DNA from: Actinoplanes sp. N902-109
GTDB lineage: Bacteria; Actinomycetota; Actinomycetes; Mycobacteriales; Micromonosporaceae
Direction: 5' to 3'
Assembly (NCBI RefSeq): GCF_000389965.1
Contig: NC_021191.1
Coordinates: 4,589,501 to 4,653,500 of the forward strand
Length of the DNA stretch: 64,000 nt
Part shown: piece after piece, positions 1 to 9,516 of the stretch
Position numbering within the stretch: position 1 is the stretch's first letter
Layout of the letters: each line of letters starts with the position of its first letter
Notes under the pieces: model-generated
Seen by the model: the letters and a program-made list of their open reading frames with translations, nothing else
Told to the model about the DNA's origin: nothing
The model's database searches: none
Made by a program: the position numbers and the translations under genes

Positions 1-1953
<1,953 letters not shown>

Positions 1954-2027
1954 CCGCTCATCGAACCAGGTCCGGCCCCGGCGCGCAGGGCAAGCCGGGC
2001 CGGGTGAGAATCACAGCACCATCCGGT

Positions 2028-2738
2028 TTAGCCGGGGTCACCAGCGCGCACCAATCCGGTTTCGTAGGCGAGCACCACCGCCTGCACCCGGTCGCGCAGC
2101 CCCAGCTTGGTCAGGATCGCCGACAGGTGCGTCTTGACGGTGGCCCGGCTCAGGTGCAGCCGCTCGGCGATCTCGTCGTTGGACAGCGCCCGGGCCACCA
2201 GCTCCAGCACCTCGGTCTCGCGGCCGCTGAGCACCGCCAGCTCGGGGGCCGGCCCGCGGGCCGGGGGAGCGGCGGCGAAGCGGTCCAGCAACCGGCGGGT
2301 CACCGTGGGCGCCAGCAACGCCTCGCCGCGCGCCACCACCCGGATCGCGTCGGCCAGCTCGCCCGGCCGGATGTCCTTGAGCAGGAAGCCGCTGGCCCCG
2401 GCGCGCAGCGCGGCCAGCACCGGCTCGTCCAGGTCGAAGGTGGTCAGCATGATGATCCGGGCCGGGCTGCCGGACGCCGCGATGCGCCGGGCCGCCTCGA
2501 TGCCGTCGAGCACCGGCATCCGCACGTCCATCAGCACCACATCGGGGTGCAGCGCCGCGGTCAGCGCCACCGCCTGGGCGCCGTCGCCGGCCTCGCCGAC
2601 CACCGCCAGGTCGTCGCGCCCGTCGATGATCAGGGCGAACCCGGCCCGGACCAGCTCCTGGTCGTCGACCACGAGCACCCGGACCGGGCCGGTGCGGGCC
2701 CCGGCCGGTGGCTGCGGGTGGCTGTCGGCGGCGGTCAT
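2028..2738 (-). CDS. NarL/LuxR-family response regulator
   Basis: 236 residues. Receiver domain with acidic pocket VVDDQE near residue 25, phospho-acceptor Asp71 in VLMDVRMP and the conserved Lys in FLLKD, then a LuxR-type HTH (LSGRETEVLELVARALSNDE, about 168-228). The ATG at 2738 overlaps the stop of the upstream histidine kinase by 4 bases (ATGA), which fixes the start and shows translational coupling. It forms a two-component system with that kinase. Targets are unknown. Confidence 0.93.
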   Translation of the reverse strand: MTAADSHPQPPAGARTGPVRVLVVDDQELVRAGFALIIDGRDDLAVVGEAGDGAQAVALTAALHPDVVLMDVRMPVLDGIEAARRIAASGSPARIIMLTTFDLDEPVLAALRAGASGFLLKDIRPGELADAIRVVARGEALLAPTVTRRLLDRFAAAPPARGPAPELAVLSGRETEVLELVARALSNDEIAERLHLSRATVKTHLSAILTKLGLRDRVQAVVLAYETGLVRAGDPG

Positions 2739-3862
2739 GCGACTGCCCCGCCGGCCGGTACGGCCGCTTGCTGCCCGGCCGGGTCGACGGGCAGCTCGGC
2801 GCACACCCGGAACCCGCCTTCCGGGGTCGGCCCGGCCGCGAGCGTGCCGCCCAGCAGCCGGGCCCGCTCGCGCATCCCGATCAGCCCGCGCCGCCCGGAC
2901 CCGGTGACCCGGCCGGTGCTGCGGGGCGGCCCGTCGTCGCAGATCTCCAGCCGCACCGAACCCGGCGTGCTGCCGCTGACCGTCACCCGGGCCTGGGTGG
3001 CCTGGCTGTGCCGCAGCGTGTTGGTCAGCGACTCCTGCACGATCCGGTACGCCGACAGGTCCACCGCCGGGGGCAGCCGCACCGGCGTGGTCTCCAGCCG
3101 CACCCGCAGCCCGGTGGCACCCATCGACGCGGCCAGCGCCTCCAGCCGGTCCAGCCCCGGCTGCGGCCCGGTCTCGCCGTCCTCCTCGGCCAGGGTGTGC
3201 AGCAGCATCCGTAGCTCCCGCAACGTCGACGTCGCGGCGGTGCCGATCGTGCCGAGCGCCTTGCGGGCCTGCTCCGGGCGGCGGTCGAAGACGTCCTCGG
3301 CGGCCTGGGCCTGCACCGCGATCACCGACACCGTGTGCGCCAGCACGTCGTGCAGCTCGCGGGCGATGCGGGCGCGCTCACCGGCCACGATGCCGCGGCG
3401 TTCGGCCTGCCGGCGCAGCGCCCGGGTGCGGCCCAGCTCGCCGAGCATCCAGCCGATCAGCGGCCCGGCGACGGCCAGCAGCAGGTTGCGCCAGTCGCCG
3501 GTGACCAGCTTCCACGGTGTGGCGGCGATCAGCAGCCCGAGCACCCACAGCGAGCGGCGCGGGGTGCGGCAACGGGCGTAGACGGCAAGGATCGCCGAGA
3601 CCTGCCCGAGCCAGCCCAGGTTGGGGCTGAGCAGCTCCAGACCCACCCCGGTGGCGACCGCCGCAGCCATGCCCGCCTCGGGGTGCCGCCGCAGCACCAG
3701 GATCGTGGCGCTCTGCGCCGCGGCGAGCAGGATGCCCAGCACCAGCAGCGCCGGCTGGCGGGGACCGCCCGGCGTGATCACCATCAGGGCTGCCAGGGCC
3801 AGGCCCAGCACGGTGGCGATGGCGACCTCGGCGCGGCGGTTGCCGTACGGCAGGGAACTCAT
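2735..3862 (-). CDS. Sensor histidine kinase, HisKA_3 family
   Basis: 375 residues starting MSSLPYGNRRAEV. Four or five membrane segments fill residues 10-140, with no large extracellular loop, as in DesK/LiaS-like kinases that sense membrane state. The dimerisation motif ARELHDVLAHTVSVI places the phospho-His at about 171. The HATPase domain is seen in the C-terminal third (SLTNTLRHSQAT, ICDDGP, GLIGMRERARLLGG). An upstream in-frame ATG at 3925 is possible, but the chosen start lies directly before the first membrane segment. Partner of the NarL-type regulator that follows. Confidence 0.9.
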   Translation of the reverse strand: MSSLPYGNRRAEVAIATVLGLALAALMVITPGGPRQPALLVLGILLAAAQSATILVLRRHPEAGMAAAVATGVGLELLSPNLGWLGQVSAILAVYARCRTPRRSLWVLGLLIAATPWKLVTGDWRNLLLAVAGPLIGWMLGELGRTRALRRQAERRGIVAGERARIARELHDVLAHTVSVIAVQAQAAEDVFDRRPEQARKALGTIGTAATSTLRELRMLLHTLAEEDGETGPQPGLDRLEALAASMGATGLRVRLETTPVRLPPAVDLSAYRIVQESLTNTLRHSQATQARVTVSGSTPGSVRLEICDDGPPRSTGRVTGSGRRGLIGMRERARLLGGTLAAGPTPEGGFRVCAELPVDPAGQQAAVPAGGAVA

Positions 3863-3980
3863 GGGTCCGAGCGTAGGGACAACGGGCGCGCCGGACATCG
3901 GTCCACCGACTGAACCGTGCACCATACCCGGGGCGGACCTGCGGTGTTTCGGTCATACCAGGGCGGGCAACTGAGCAGTC

Positions 3981-4409
3981 ATGCCAGCACGTGAGGATCT
4001 TCCAGGAACCCTGAAGCGCTCGCCGAAGAAGGCCCGGGACACCTACGTCGCAGCCCACGACAGCGCGGTCAAGCAGTACGGGGAGGGCGAGCGGGCGCAC
4101 CGCACCGCCCTGTCCGCGGTCAAGCACTCGTTCGAGAAGGTCGGCGACCACTGGGAACCCAAGGCCAAGAAGGGTCCCAGCGACGCCAAGGCCGCCGGTG
4201 GCCGGGACACGCCCGGGAAGACCGCCGGTGGGGTCGACGCCAACGCCAGCAAGGACCATCTGCTCAGCGTGGCGAAGAAGCTCGACATCTCCGGGCGTAC
4301 CTCGATGAAGAAGGCGGAGCTGGTCGAGGCGATCCAGAAGGCCAACGCCAGGATCACCAAGAAGGCCGCCAAGAAGGCCACCAAGGAAGCCGCCAAGAAG
4401 GACAGATGA
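3981..4409 (+). CDS. ChaB-family protein with Rho-N/SAP-like tail
   Basis: 142 residues. Residues 1-60 match the ChaB domain (LPGTLKRSPKKARDTYVAA, then AHRTALSAVKHSFEKVGDHW). A linker rich in Lys/Gly follows, then a helical module HLLSVAKKLDISGRTSMKKA that resembles the Rho N-terminal/SAP fold, and a tail of alternating Lys/Ala. E. coli ChaB was named a regulator of the ChaA antiporter, but actinobacterial members have no proven role. The basic tail suggests nucleic-acid binding (inference). It overlaps the next gene by ATGA. Confidence 0.88.
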   Translation: MPAREDLPGTLKRSPKKARDTYVAAHDSAVKQYGEGERAHRTALSAVKHSFEKVGDHWEPKAKKGPSDAKAAGGRDTPGKTAGGVDANASKDHLLSVAKKLDISGRTSMKKAELVEAIQKANARITKKAAKKATKEAAKKDR

Positions 4410-4825
4410 GCGAGCTGCAGCGGTTCCACGACGCCCAGGACGGCGTGTACGAGCGTGCGCTGGCCGAGGTGCGCGCCGGACAGAAGCGCAGCCACTGGAT
4501 GTGGTTCGTCTTCCCGCAGATCGCCGGGCTGGGCTCCAGCCCCACAGCGGTGCGCTACGCGATCCGCGACCTCGCCGAGGCACGCGCCTATCTGGCCGAC
4601 CCGGTCCTGGGGGCCCGGTTGCGTGAGTGCGCCGCCGCTCTGCTCGCGCTGCCCGGCCGTACGGCCGGGCAGATCTTCGGGTATCCCGACGACCTGAAGC
4701 TGCGCTCGTCGATGACCCTGTTCGCCGCGGCGGCCCCCGGCCCGGCGCCGTTCCAGGCGGTCCTCGACCGTTATTACGACGGCACGCCCGACCAGGCCAC
4801 TCTCGACCGACTGTCGGACAGCTGA
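4406..4825 (+). CDS. DUF1810 (calpastatin-like) family protein
   Basis: 139 residues, a single full-length DUF1810 domain: LQRFHDAQDGVYERALAEVRAG, the signature HWMWFVFPQIAGLG, YAIRDLAEARAYLADPVLG and KLRSSMTLFAAA. The function of this family is unknown. It is translationally coupled to the ChaB-like gene (shared ATGA). A perfect 24-bp palindrome at 4649-4672 falls inside the coding region and is explained by LPGRTAGQ codons. Confidence 0.9.
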   Translation: MSELQRFHDAQDGVYERALAEVRAGQKRSHWMWFVFPQIAGLGSSPTAVRYAIRDLAEARAYLADPVLGARLRECAAALLALPGRTAGQIFGYPDDLKLRSSMTLFAAAAPGPAPFQAVLDRYYDGTPDQATLDRLSDS

Positions 4826-4861
4826 CTGGCCGGACCCGCCCCCGGGGCGCAGGATGGCGCC

Positions 4862-5797
4862 ATGCCTGACGTCATTGTGGTGGGCGGCGGAATCATCGGT
4901 CTCACAGCGGCGACCCGGCTGTGCGAACAGGGCGCCGAGGTGACCCTGTGGGCGCCCGGCGACCCGGGCGGGACCACCTCGGCGGTCGCGGCGGCAGCCT
5001 GGTACCCGACCCGCATCGGCTACGACCCGCGGGTGCTGGCCTGGGCCGACGCGACGTACAAGGAGTTCCGCCGGCAGGCCCGCACCGGCGTGCCCGGCGT
5101 CCTGGTGCGCGAGACCCGCAACCTCGAACGCGACGCCGGAGCCGGTGCGGGGGAGCCGTGGTGGGCGCCGGCCGCGGGGCGTGTGCGCTACTGCGACGCC
5201 GAGCCGCCGTGGACGCGCGAGGTCAGGTTCGAGGCGCCGATGGTCGAGATGGACGTCTATCTGCCCTGGCTGCGCCGGCACCTGGAGGCGCTGGGCGGGC
5301 GGGTGGTGCGCCGCCGCGTCGACCGGCTCGAGGAGGCCCTGGTGGAGGCCCCGACGGTGGTCAATGCGACCGGTCTGGCGGCGGGCACGCTCTGCGGCGA
5401 CCATGACGTGTTCCCGGTACGGGGACAGATCGTGCTGGTCGCCAACCCGGGCATCTTCACCTCGGTCCGCACCGGGAGCGACCCGGCCACGTACGTGCAC
5501 CCGCGCACCCGCGACGTCGTGCTCGGCGGCACATTCGAGGAGAACAGCTGGAACACGACGCCCGACCCGGCCACCCGCGAGGCGATCCTGGAGCGCTGCC
5601 GCGCGCTGGTCCCCGAACTCGCCGGGGCGCCCGTGGTCGGCGAGAAGGTCGGCCTGCGTCCCGTCCGCCGGGGCGGGCCCCGGGTGGAGGCCGAGAAGTG
5701 GCCGGGCGGCACCGTCGTGCACGCCTACGGTCACGGCGGCGCCGGCATGACCCTGTCCTGGGGCTGCGCCGACGAGGTCGCCAAGCTCGCCGGCTGA
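4862..5797 (+). CDS. FAD-dependent D-amino-acid-oxidase-like oxidoreductase
   Basis: 311 residues. N-terminal Rossmann motif VVGGGIIGLTAATRL (residues 5-19) binds FAD. Further DAAO-type motifs are AAAWYPTR, FPVRGQIVLV, YVHPRTRDVVLGGTFEEN and the C-terminal HAYGHGGAGMTLSWGCADE that closes on the flavin. Actinobacterial DAAOs are about 310-320 residues, so the protein looks complete. It would oxidise neutral or basic D-amino acids to oxo-acids, NH3 and H2O2. Transcribed after DUF1810, 36 bases downstream. Confidence 0.9.
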   Translation: MPDVIVVGGGIIGLTAATRLCEQGAEVTLWAPGDPGGTTSAVAAAAWYPTRIGYDPRVLAWADATYKEFRRQARTGVPGVLVRETRNLERDAGAGAGEPWWAPAAGRVRYCDAEPPWTREVRFEAPMVEMDVYLPWLRRHLEALGGRVVRRRVDRLEEALVEAPTVVNATGLAAGTLCGDHDVFPVRGQIVLVANPGIFTSVRTGSDPATYVHPRTRDVVLGGTFEENSWNTTPDPATREAILERCRALVPELAGAPVVGEKVGLRPVRRGGPRVEAEKWPGGTVVHAYGHGGAGMTLSWGCADEVAKLAG

Positions 5798-5816
5798 GCC
5801 GGCCGTGCGGCCGGCT
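5797..5816. terminator. Hairpin between convergent genes
   Basis: Nine-base perfect arms AGCCGGCCG / CGGCCGGCT with a 2-base loop. It exactly occupies the space between the TGA of the DAAO-like gene and the stop of the convergent glycerophosphodiesterase. No T-tract follows, as is usual in high-GC actinobacteria. Confidence 0.55.
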
Positions 5817-6477
5817 AGCCGTTCTGCTGCGCGAGCCGGGTCAGCATCGGCAGGTTCTTGCTGACCACACCGGTCGCCCCGGCCCGCCGCGCGCGGGCGA
5901 GGTCGGCCTCGGTGTCCACCGGCCACGCCAGCACCAGGTCGGTGGACCGGCGCAACTCGGCCACCACCGGCTCGGTGAGCAGCCGCAACCGCACCGACAC
6001 GCCGTCCACCGGCCCCCGCCGCACCCGCGAGCGCAACCGCGCGACCTGCACGGCGTTGCTCGCCGAGTAGATCCGCCGGACCCCGGGGTCCCCGGCGAAG
6101 GCGTCGAGCATCTCCCACTGCTTGGTGCACACCGCCACGGGCATCCCGGGCGCCTCCGCGCGCAGCGCCTGCGCCACCCGCGCCGCCACCGCCACCGACC
6201 GCCCCTTGAGGTCGAGCATCAGCCGCGCCGCACCCGGTGCGCCCGCCCGGGCCGCGACCGCGAGGATGTCGCGCAGCTCCGGCATCACCAGGTCGCGACG
6301 GCGGGTCAGGGGCTGTCCGCGCTCCCACAGCAGCCCCGGCCCGAGCGCCCGGTGGTGGCGCACCTCGAGCACGCCGCGACGCAGGTGGACGTCGGCCTCG
6401 ACCAGATCCACCCCGGCGGCGAGGGCGGCGCCGAGGCCGGCCACGGAATTCCCGGCGCGGTGGGCAACGGCGAGCAT
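5815..6477 (-). CDS. Glycerophosphodiester phosphodiesterase (cytoplasmic)
   Basis: 220 residues starting MLAVAHRAGNS. GDPD fold: AHRAGN (metal/catalytic His-Arg), AAGVDLVEADVHLRRGVLEVRHHRALG (Glu/Asp metal ligands and second catalytic His), ARLMLDLKG, and VDTEADLARARRAGATGVVSKNLPML at the end. There is no signal peptide. It would hydrolyse glycerophosphodiesters to glycerol-3-phosphate and an alcohol. It lies 2 bases after the secreted propeller gene on the same strand. Confidence 0.88.
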   Translation of the reverse strand: MLAVAHRAGNSVAGLGAALAAGVDLVEADVHLRRGVLEVRHHRALGPGLLWERGQPLTRRRDLVMPELRDILAVAARAGAPGAARLMLDLKGRSVAVAARVAQALRAEAPGMPVAVCTKQWEMLDAFAGDPGVRRIYSASNAVQVARLRSRVRRGPVDGVSVRLRLLTEPVVAELRRSTDLVLAWPVDTEADLARARRAGATGVVSKNLPMLTRLAQQNG

Positions 6478-6479
6478 CG

Positions 6480-7547
6480 TCAGACCGTCCGCAGGTCGAG
6501 GGTGTGCCAGCGCAGGTCGTCCTGGTCGCCGGTGGCCCACCACAGCACCCCGTTACGGCTGAGGACGCCCGCGGCGGCCGTGGTCACCTCGACGGTGCGA
6601 TCGGTGGACAGGTCGTACACGAGCAGCCCCTCGGTGCCGGTCAGGTCGGAGTCCGGGCCCGGCTCGGACAGCAGCTCGAACCGGTCGAGCACGCCGGCGT
6701 CGGTGACCGCCGCCCGGGCGCCGCCGCCGGCGATGCGCCGCCGGGCCGTGCCGTCGGGGTGCATGGCGTCGATGCGGGCCAGGCCCTCCCCGGTCAGCAC
6801 CATGACCCGGCACCACACCGGGGTGCAGGTGCTCAGCTCGGTGCCGGTCGTGCCGATCCGCATCTCACGGTTGGAGGTCAGCGCGCGCAGCGTGCGGGTG
6901 CCGATGTGGTCGCCGGTGCCGTCGGTGATCCACGGCCACGCGGTGAGCGCCCACTCGCCGGGTTCCTCGCGCACGCTGACCGGGCCACCGCGCAGCGGGA
7001 CCGAGCGGATCTGGGTCACCCCGGCGGACCCCGCGGTCACCCACCACACCCGGCCCTCGGCCGCCACCAGGTCGAACTGCGACCCGCCGAAGACCGCGTC
7101 GCCGGCGTCGCCGGTCAGGCGGCGCACCGACGTGCCGGTCAAGCTCGCGGCCCACAACGACACCCGCCGGTCGTCGGTGGACTCGCTCCACACCAGATCG
7201 TTGCCCGCCACCGTGACCGTGCCGAACTCCGGGCTGCCCGCCAGCGGCCGGCGGCGCAGCTCGCGGGGCTGGCCTCCGGCGGTGTGCAGCAGCAGCCGCA
7301 ACGAGGTGCCGTCGGAGCTGGGCGCGGTGCCGACCGCGGTGCGTGCGTCCAGGAACGTCTCGGGGTGGAAGACCGGCCCGTCCGGCAGGTTGCCGCGCAG
7401 CTCGGCACGCTGCGCGCCGGGCCAGGCCTGGTCCAGCGCCACCCGCTGCGCCGGGGCCGGGGGGTCCTGCCTGCCCGGCGCCGTCACCAGCAACCCCGCC
7501 GCCGCCACCGCGACCGCCAGCCCGGCCCAGCCGGAGCGCCTGCTCAT
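6480..7547 (-). CDS. Secreted or membrane-anchored propeller-like protein, function unknown
   Basis: 355 residues starting MSRRSGWAGLAVAVAAAGLL, a signal peptide or anchor ending near TAPG. The rest is repeats of the form 'V.G..LVWSEST..RRVSLWAAS..GTSVRRLT', 'W.....RVWWVTAGSAGVTQIRSVPL' and 'GVLWWATGDQDDLRWHTLDL', typical of TolB/WD40-like beta-propellers. No catalytic motif is seen. Its ATG overlaps the stop of the TIGR03943 gene (ATGA), so it is part of the permease operon. Confidence 0.7.
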   Translation of the reverse strand: MSRRSGWAGLAVAVAAAGLLVTAPGRQDPPAPAQRVALDQAWPGAQRAELRGNLPDGPVFHPETFLDARTAVGTAPSSDGTSLRLLLHTAGGQPRELRRRPLAGSPEFGTVTVAGNDLVWSESTDDRRVSLWAASLTGTSVRRLTGDAGDAVFGGSQFDLVAAEGRVWWVTAGSAGVTQIRSVPLRGGPVSVREEPGEWALTAWPWITDGTGDHIGTRTLRALTSNREMRIGTTGTELSTCTPVWCRVMVLTGEGLARIDAMHPDGTARRRIAGGGARAAVTDAGVLDRFELLSEPGPDSDLTGTEGLLVYDLSTDRTVEVTTAAAGVLSRNGVLWWATGDQDDLRWHTLDLRTV

Positions 7548-8332
7548 TCGTACTGCTGCTTCGGCGGGGTGACCTCCTGCCAGGCGGTCACCTGAAGGTA
7601 GGGCACCTCGGCGTCGTTGACCGGGTCCTTGCCCACCTTGGCGGCGTAGCCGCCGACCACCTGCACCCACGTGTCGGCGGCCACGCCCGCGGGCACGTCA
7701 CCCATCAGCCCGACCTTGATCGGCCGGCCGTCTGCGGCGCAGCACGACAGCACCATGCGCGCCAGCATCGGCTGCCCGTCGGGCCCCGGCGTCACGAACC
7801 CGGTCAGCCGCAGCGAGCGCCCGGTGAGGCTGCGTCCCTGGTCGAACACCGCCCGCGAGGCGTAGTCGAGCAGTCCGACGTCGACCGGATCGCCGGCGGG
7901 CAGTGCCGGATAGTCCGAGCCGGCGTTCTGCGCGGACAGCACGCTGCCGGCCTGACCCGCCGCGTACGAGCCCAGCGCGGGCGGCGACACCAGCAGCAGC
8001 CCCAGCACCGGCAGGATCAGCAGCCAGCCGACCCGCGGCTCGTGGTGGTGCCCGTGCTCGTCGGTGTGCCCCTGCTCGTCGGTGTGCCCGTGCTCGTCGG
8101 TGCGCCCCTGCTCCAGCGCGTGGTCCGCGGGGGCCGGGTGCCGTGCGGCGGCGCGCGGGCGCAGGTCGTACCACAGGGTCATGACGGCGGCCGCGACCAG
8201 CAGGATGCCGGCGCCGATGAGGAAGGGGCGCAGCCCCTCCTTGACGTAGCGCAGATAGAGGTCGCCGATGCTCGCGCGCAGGACCGCGCCGCCGAACAGC
8301 AGCATGATCACCGCCTGGGCCTGCCGGTTCAC
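7544..8332 (-). CDS. TIGR03943 family membrane protein
   Basis: 262 residues from a GTG (MNRQAQAVIMLLFGGAV). Two N-terminal membrane segments, a cytoplasmic His/Asp-rich linker made of tandem DEHGHT-like units ending HGHHHE, another membrane segment (VGWLLILPVLGLLLVSPPALG), and a C-terminal extracytoplasmic domain with RSLRLTGFV and MVLSCCAADGRPI. This family is almost always encoded next to a COG0701 permease, as here, with GTGA overlap; the pair is proposed to move or bind metals. The His-rich linker supports metal contact (inference). Confidence 0.87.
   Translation of the reverse strand: MNRQAQAVIMLLFGGAVLRASIGDLYLRYVKEGLRPFLIGAGILLVAAAVMTLWYDLRPRAAARHPAPADHALEQGRTDEHGHTDEQGHTDEHGHHHEPRVGWLLILPVLGLLLVSPPALGSYAAGQAGSVLSAQNAGSDYPALPAGDPVDVGLLDYASRAVFDQGRSLTGRSLRLTGFVTPGPDGQPMLARMVLSCCAADGRPIKVGLMGDVPAGVAADTWVQVVGGYAAKVGKDPVNDAEVPYLQVTAWQEVTPPKQQYE
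8048..8101 (-). repeat. Three 18-bp tandem repeats coding a His-rich linker
   Basis: Three consecutive copies of GTGCCCGTGCTCGTCGGT (the middle one has one change) at 8048-8065, 8066-8083 and 8084-8101, with a partial fourth. Read on the minus strand they encode repeated His/Asp/Glu/Gly/Thr units of the TIGR03943 protein. In-frame expansion or contraction would change the number of possible metal ligands. Confidence 0.85.
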
Positions 8333-9339
8333 AGCAGCACCAGCCCCACGGCCGTGCCGGTGACGATGGCCGCGATCAGCGTCGCCGGGGCGAAACGGGC
8401 CGCGAAGCGGCGGCCGAACACGCCGGTCTGCATGCTGATCAGCTTGAGGTCCACCATCGGGCCGACCACCAGGAACACCAGCCGCGAGGTGAGCGAGAAC
8501 TGCGACAGCGACGCCGCGACGAACGCATCGGCCTCGCTGCAGATCGACAGCAGCACCGCCAGCACGGCCAGGGCCAGCACCGACAGCACCGGGTTGCCGG
8601 CCAGGGTGGTGAGCCAGCGCTCGGGAACGGCGACGTTGATGGTGGCGGCGGCCGCGGCGCCGAGCACCAGGAAGCCGCCGGCGTGCATGATGTCGTGCCG
8701 GGCGGCCGCCCAGAACGCGTTGCCGCGGCTGAGGCCGTCCAGGTCGGGCCGGTGCGGCAGCTTGATCCACTCGGCCTTGCCCAGGCGCAGCCACAGCCAG
8801 CCCATCGCCACCGCGACCGCGAGGCTGGCCACCCCGCGCGCGACCGCCATCTCCGGGTTGTTCGGGAACGCGATCGCGGTGGCGGTCAGCACGATCGGGT
8901 TGATCGCGGGCGCGGCGAGCAGGAACGCCAGCGCGGCGGCCGGGGTGACGCCGCGGCGGATCAGCGAACCGGCGATCGGCACGCTGCCGCACTCGCAGCC
9001 GGGCAGGACCACCCCGGCGAGCCCGGCGGCGGGCACGGCCAGCACGGGATGCCGCGGCAGCGCCCGCGCCCAGAACGACCGTGGCACGAAGACCGCGATC
9101 ACCGCGGACAGCACCACGCCGAACACCAGGAACGGCACCGCCTGCACCAGCACGGACACGAACACCGTGGTCCAGGTCTGCAACCGCGGGCTGGAGATCA
9201 GCGACGCCAGCGGGCTGCGGAAGACGACCAGCAGCACCAGCAGCACGGCGAGCACCTCGACCGAGCCGAACCGGCGCTGCGGCCGGGCGGGCTGCTCGGG
9301 TGCCGGTGCGGGCGCTGCGATCTCGTTGGTTGTGGACAA
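8329..9339 (-). CDS. COG0701 permease (DUF318)
   Basis: 336 residues, about eight membrane helices. Typical motifs are VQAVPFLVFGVVLSAVIAVFVP, LPGCECGSVPIAGSLIRRGV (paired cysteines in a half-membrane segment) and LLAAPAINPIVLTATAIAF. The TTG at 9339 is preceded by GGAG at a 6-base distance, which supports it. The start overlaps a perfect DnaA box. It heads the operon permease, TIGR03943, propeller protein, GDPD. Substrate unproven; relatives are linked to metals or arsenite-like ions. Confidence 0.87.
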   Translation of the reverse strand: MSTTNEIAAPAPAPEQPARPQRRFGSVEVLAVLLVLLVVFRSPLASLISSPRLQTWTTVFVSVLVQAVPFLVFGVVLSAVIAVFVPRSFWARALPRHPVLAVPAAGLAGVVLPGCECGSVPIAGSLIRRGVTPAAALAFLLAAPAINPIVLTATAIAFPNNPEMAVARGVASLAVAVAMGWLWLRLGKAEWIKLPHRPDLDGLSRGNAFWAAARHDIMHAGGFLVLGAAAAATINVAVPERWLTTLAGNPVLSVLALAVLAVLLSICSEADAFVAASLSQFSLTSRLVFLVVGPMVDLKLISMQTGVFGRRFAARFAPATLIAAIVTGTAVGLVLL

Positions 9340-9475
9340 CGATCACTCCGGGTGACGGTCGGGGGTCTGGCCGCGGCCCACCCTACCCGCTTCCCGATTC
9401 GCCCAGCCGGTTGTCCACAGGGTGATTTCCCCGCATGCTGACCTGCGCATACGTCGGAGTGGCGGGTTGTCCACA
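9331..9475. other. Cluster of three perfect DnaA boxes
   Basis: The actinobacterial DnaA-box consensus TTGTCCACA occurs three times: on the minus strand at 9331-9339 (including the TTG start of the permease gene), and on the plus strand at 9411-9419 and 9467-9475. No other perfect copy was noticed in the window. There is no dnaA, dnaN or gyr gene nearby, so this is probably not oriC; a DnaA-binding reservoir or DnaA-controlled promoter is more likely (inference). Confidence 0.75.
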
Positions 9476-9516
9476 GGCCCGCCGGCCCGATCTGGCGGAC
9501 GCTTTACGATCGCCCC

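Noticed and set aside
4649..4672. Perfect 24-bp palindrome as an operator
   Set aside because: It lies inside the DUF1810 gene and follows from Gly/Arg/Pro codons in a high-GC context.
8333..9346. Extended N-terminus for the TIGR03943 protein
   Set aside because: The upstream part of that frame is out-of-frame sequence of the permease gene; the GTG at 8332 with GTGA coupling is the real start.
9331..9475. oriC
   Set aside because: Only three DnaA boxes in 145 bp, no AT-rich unwinding region and no dnaA/dnaN neighbours.
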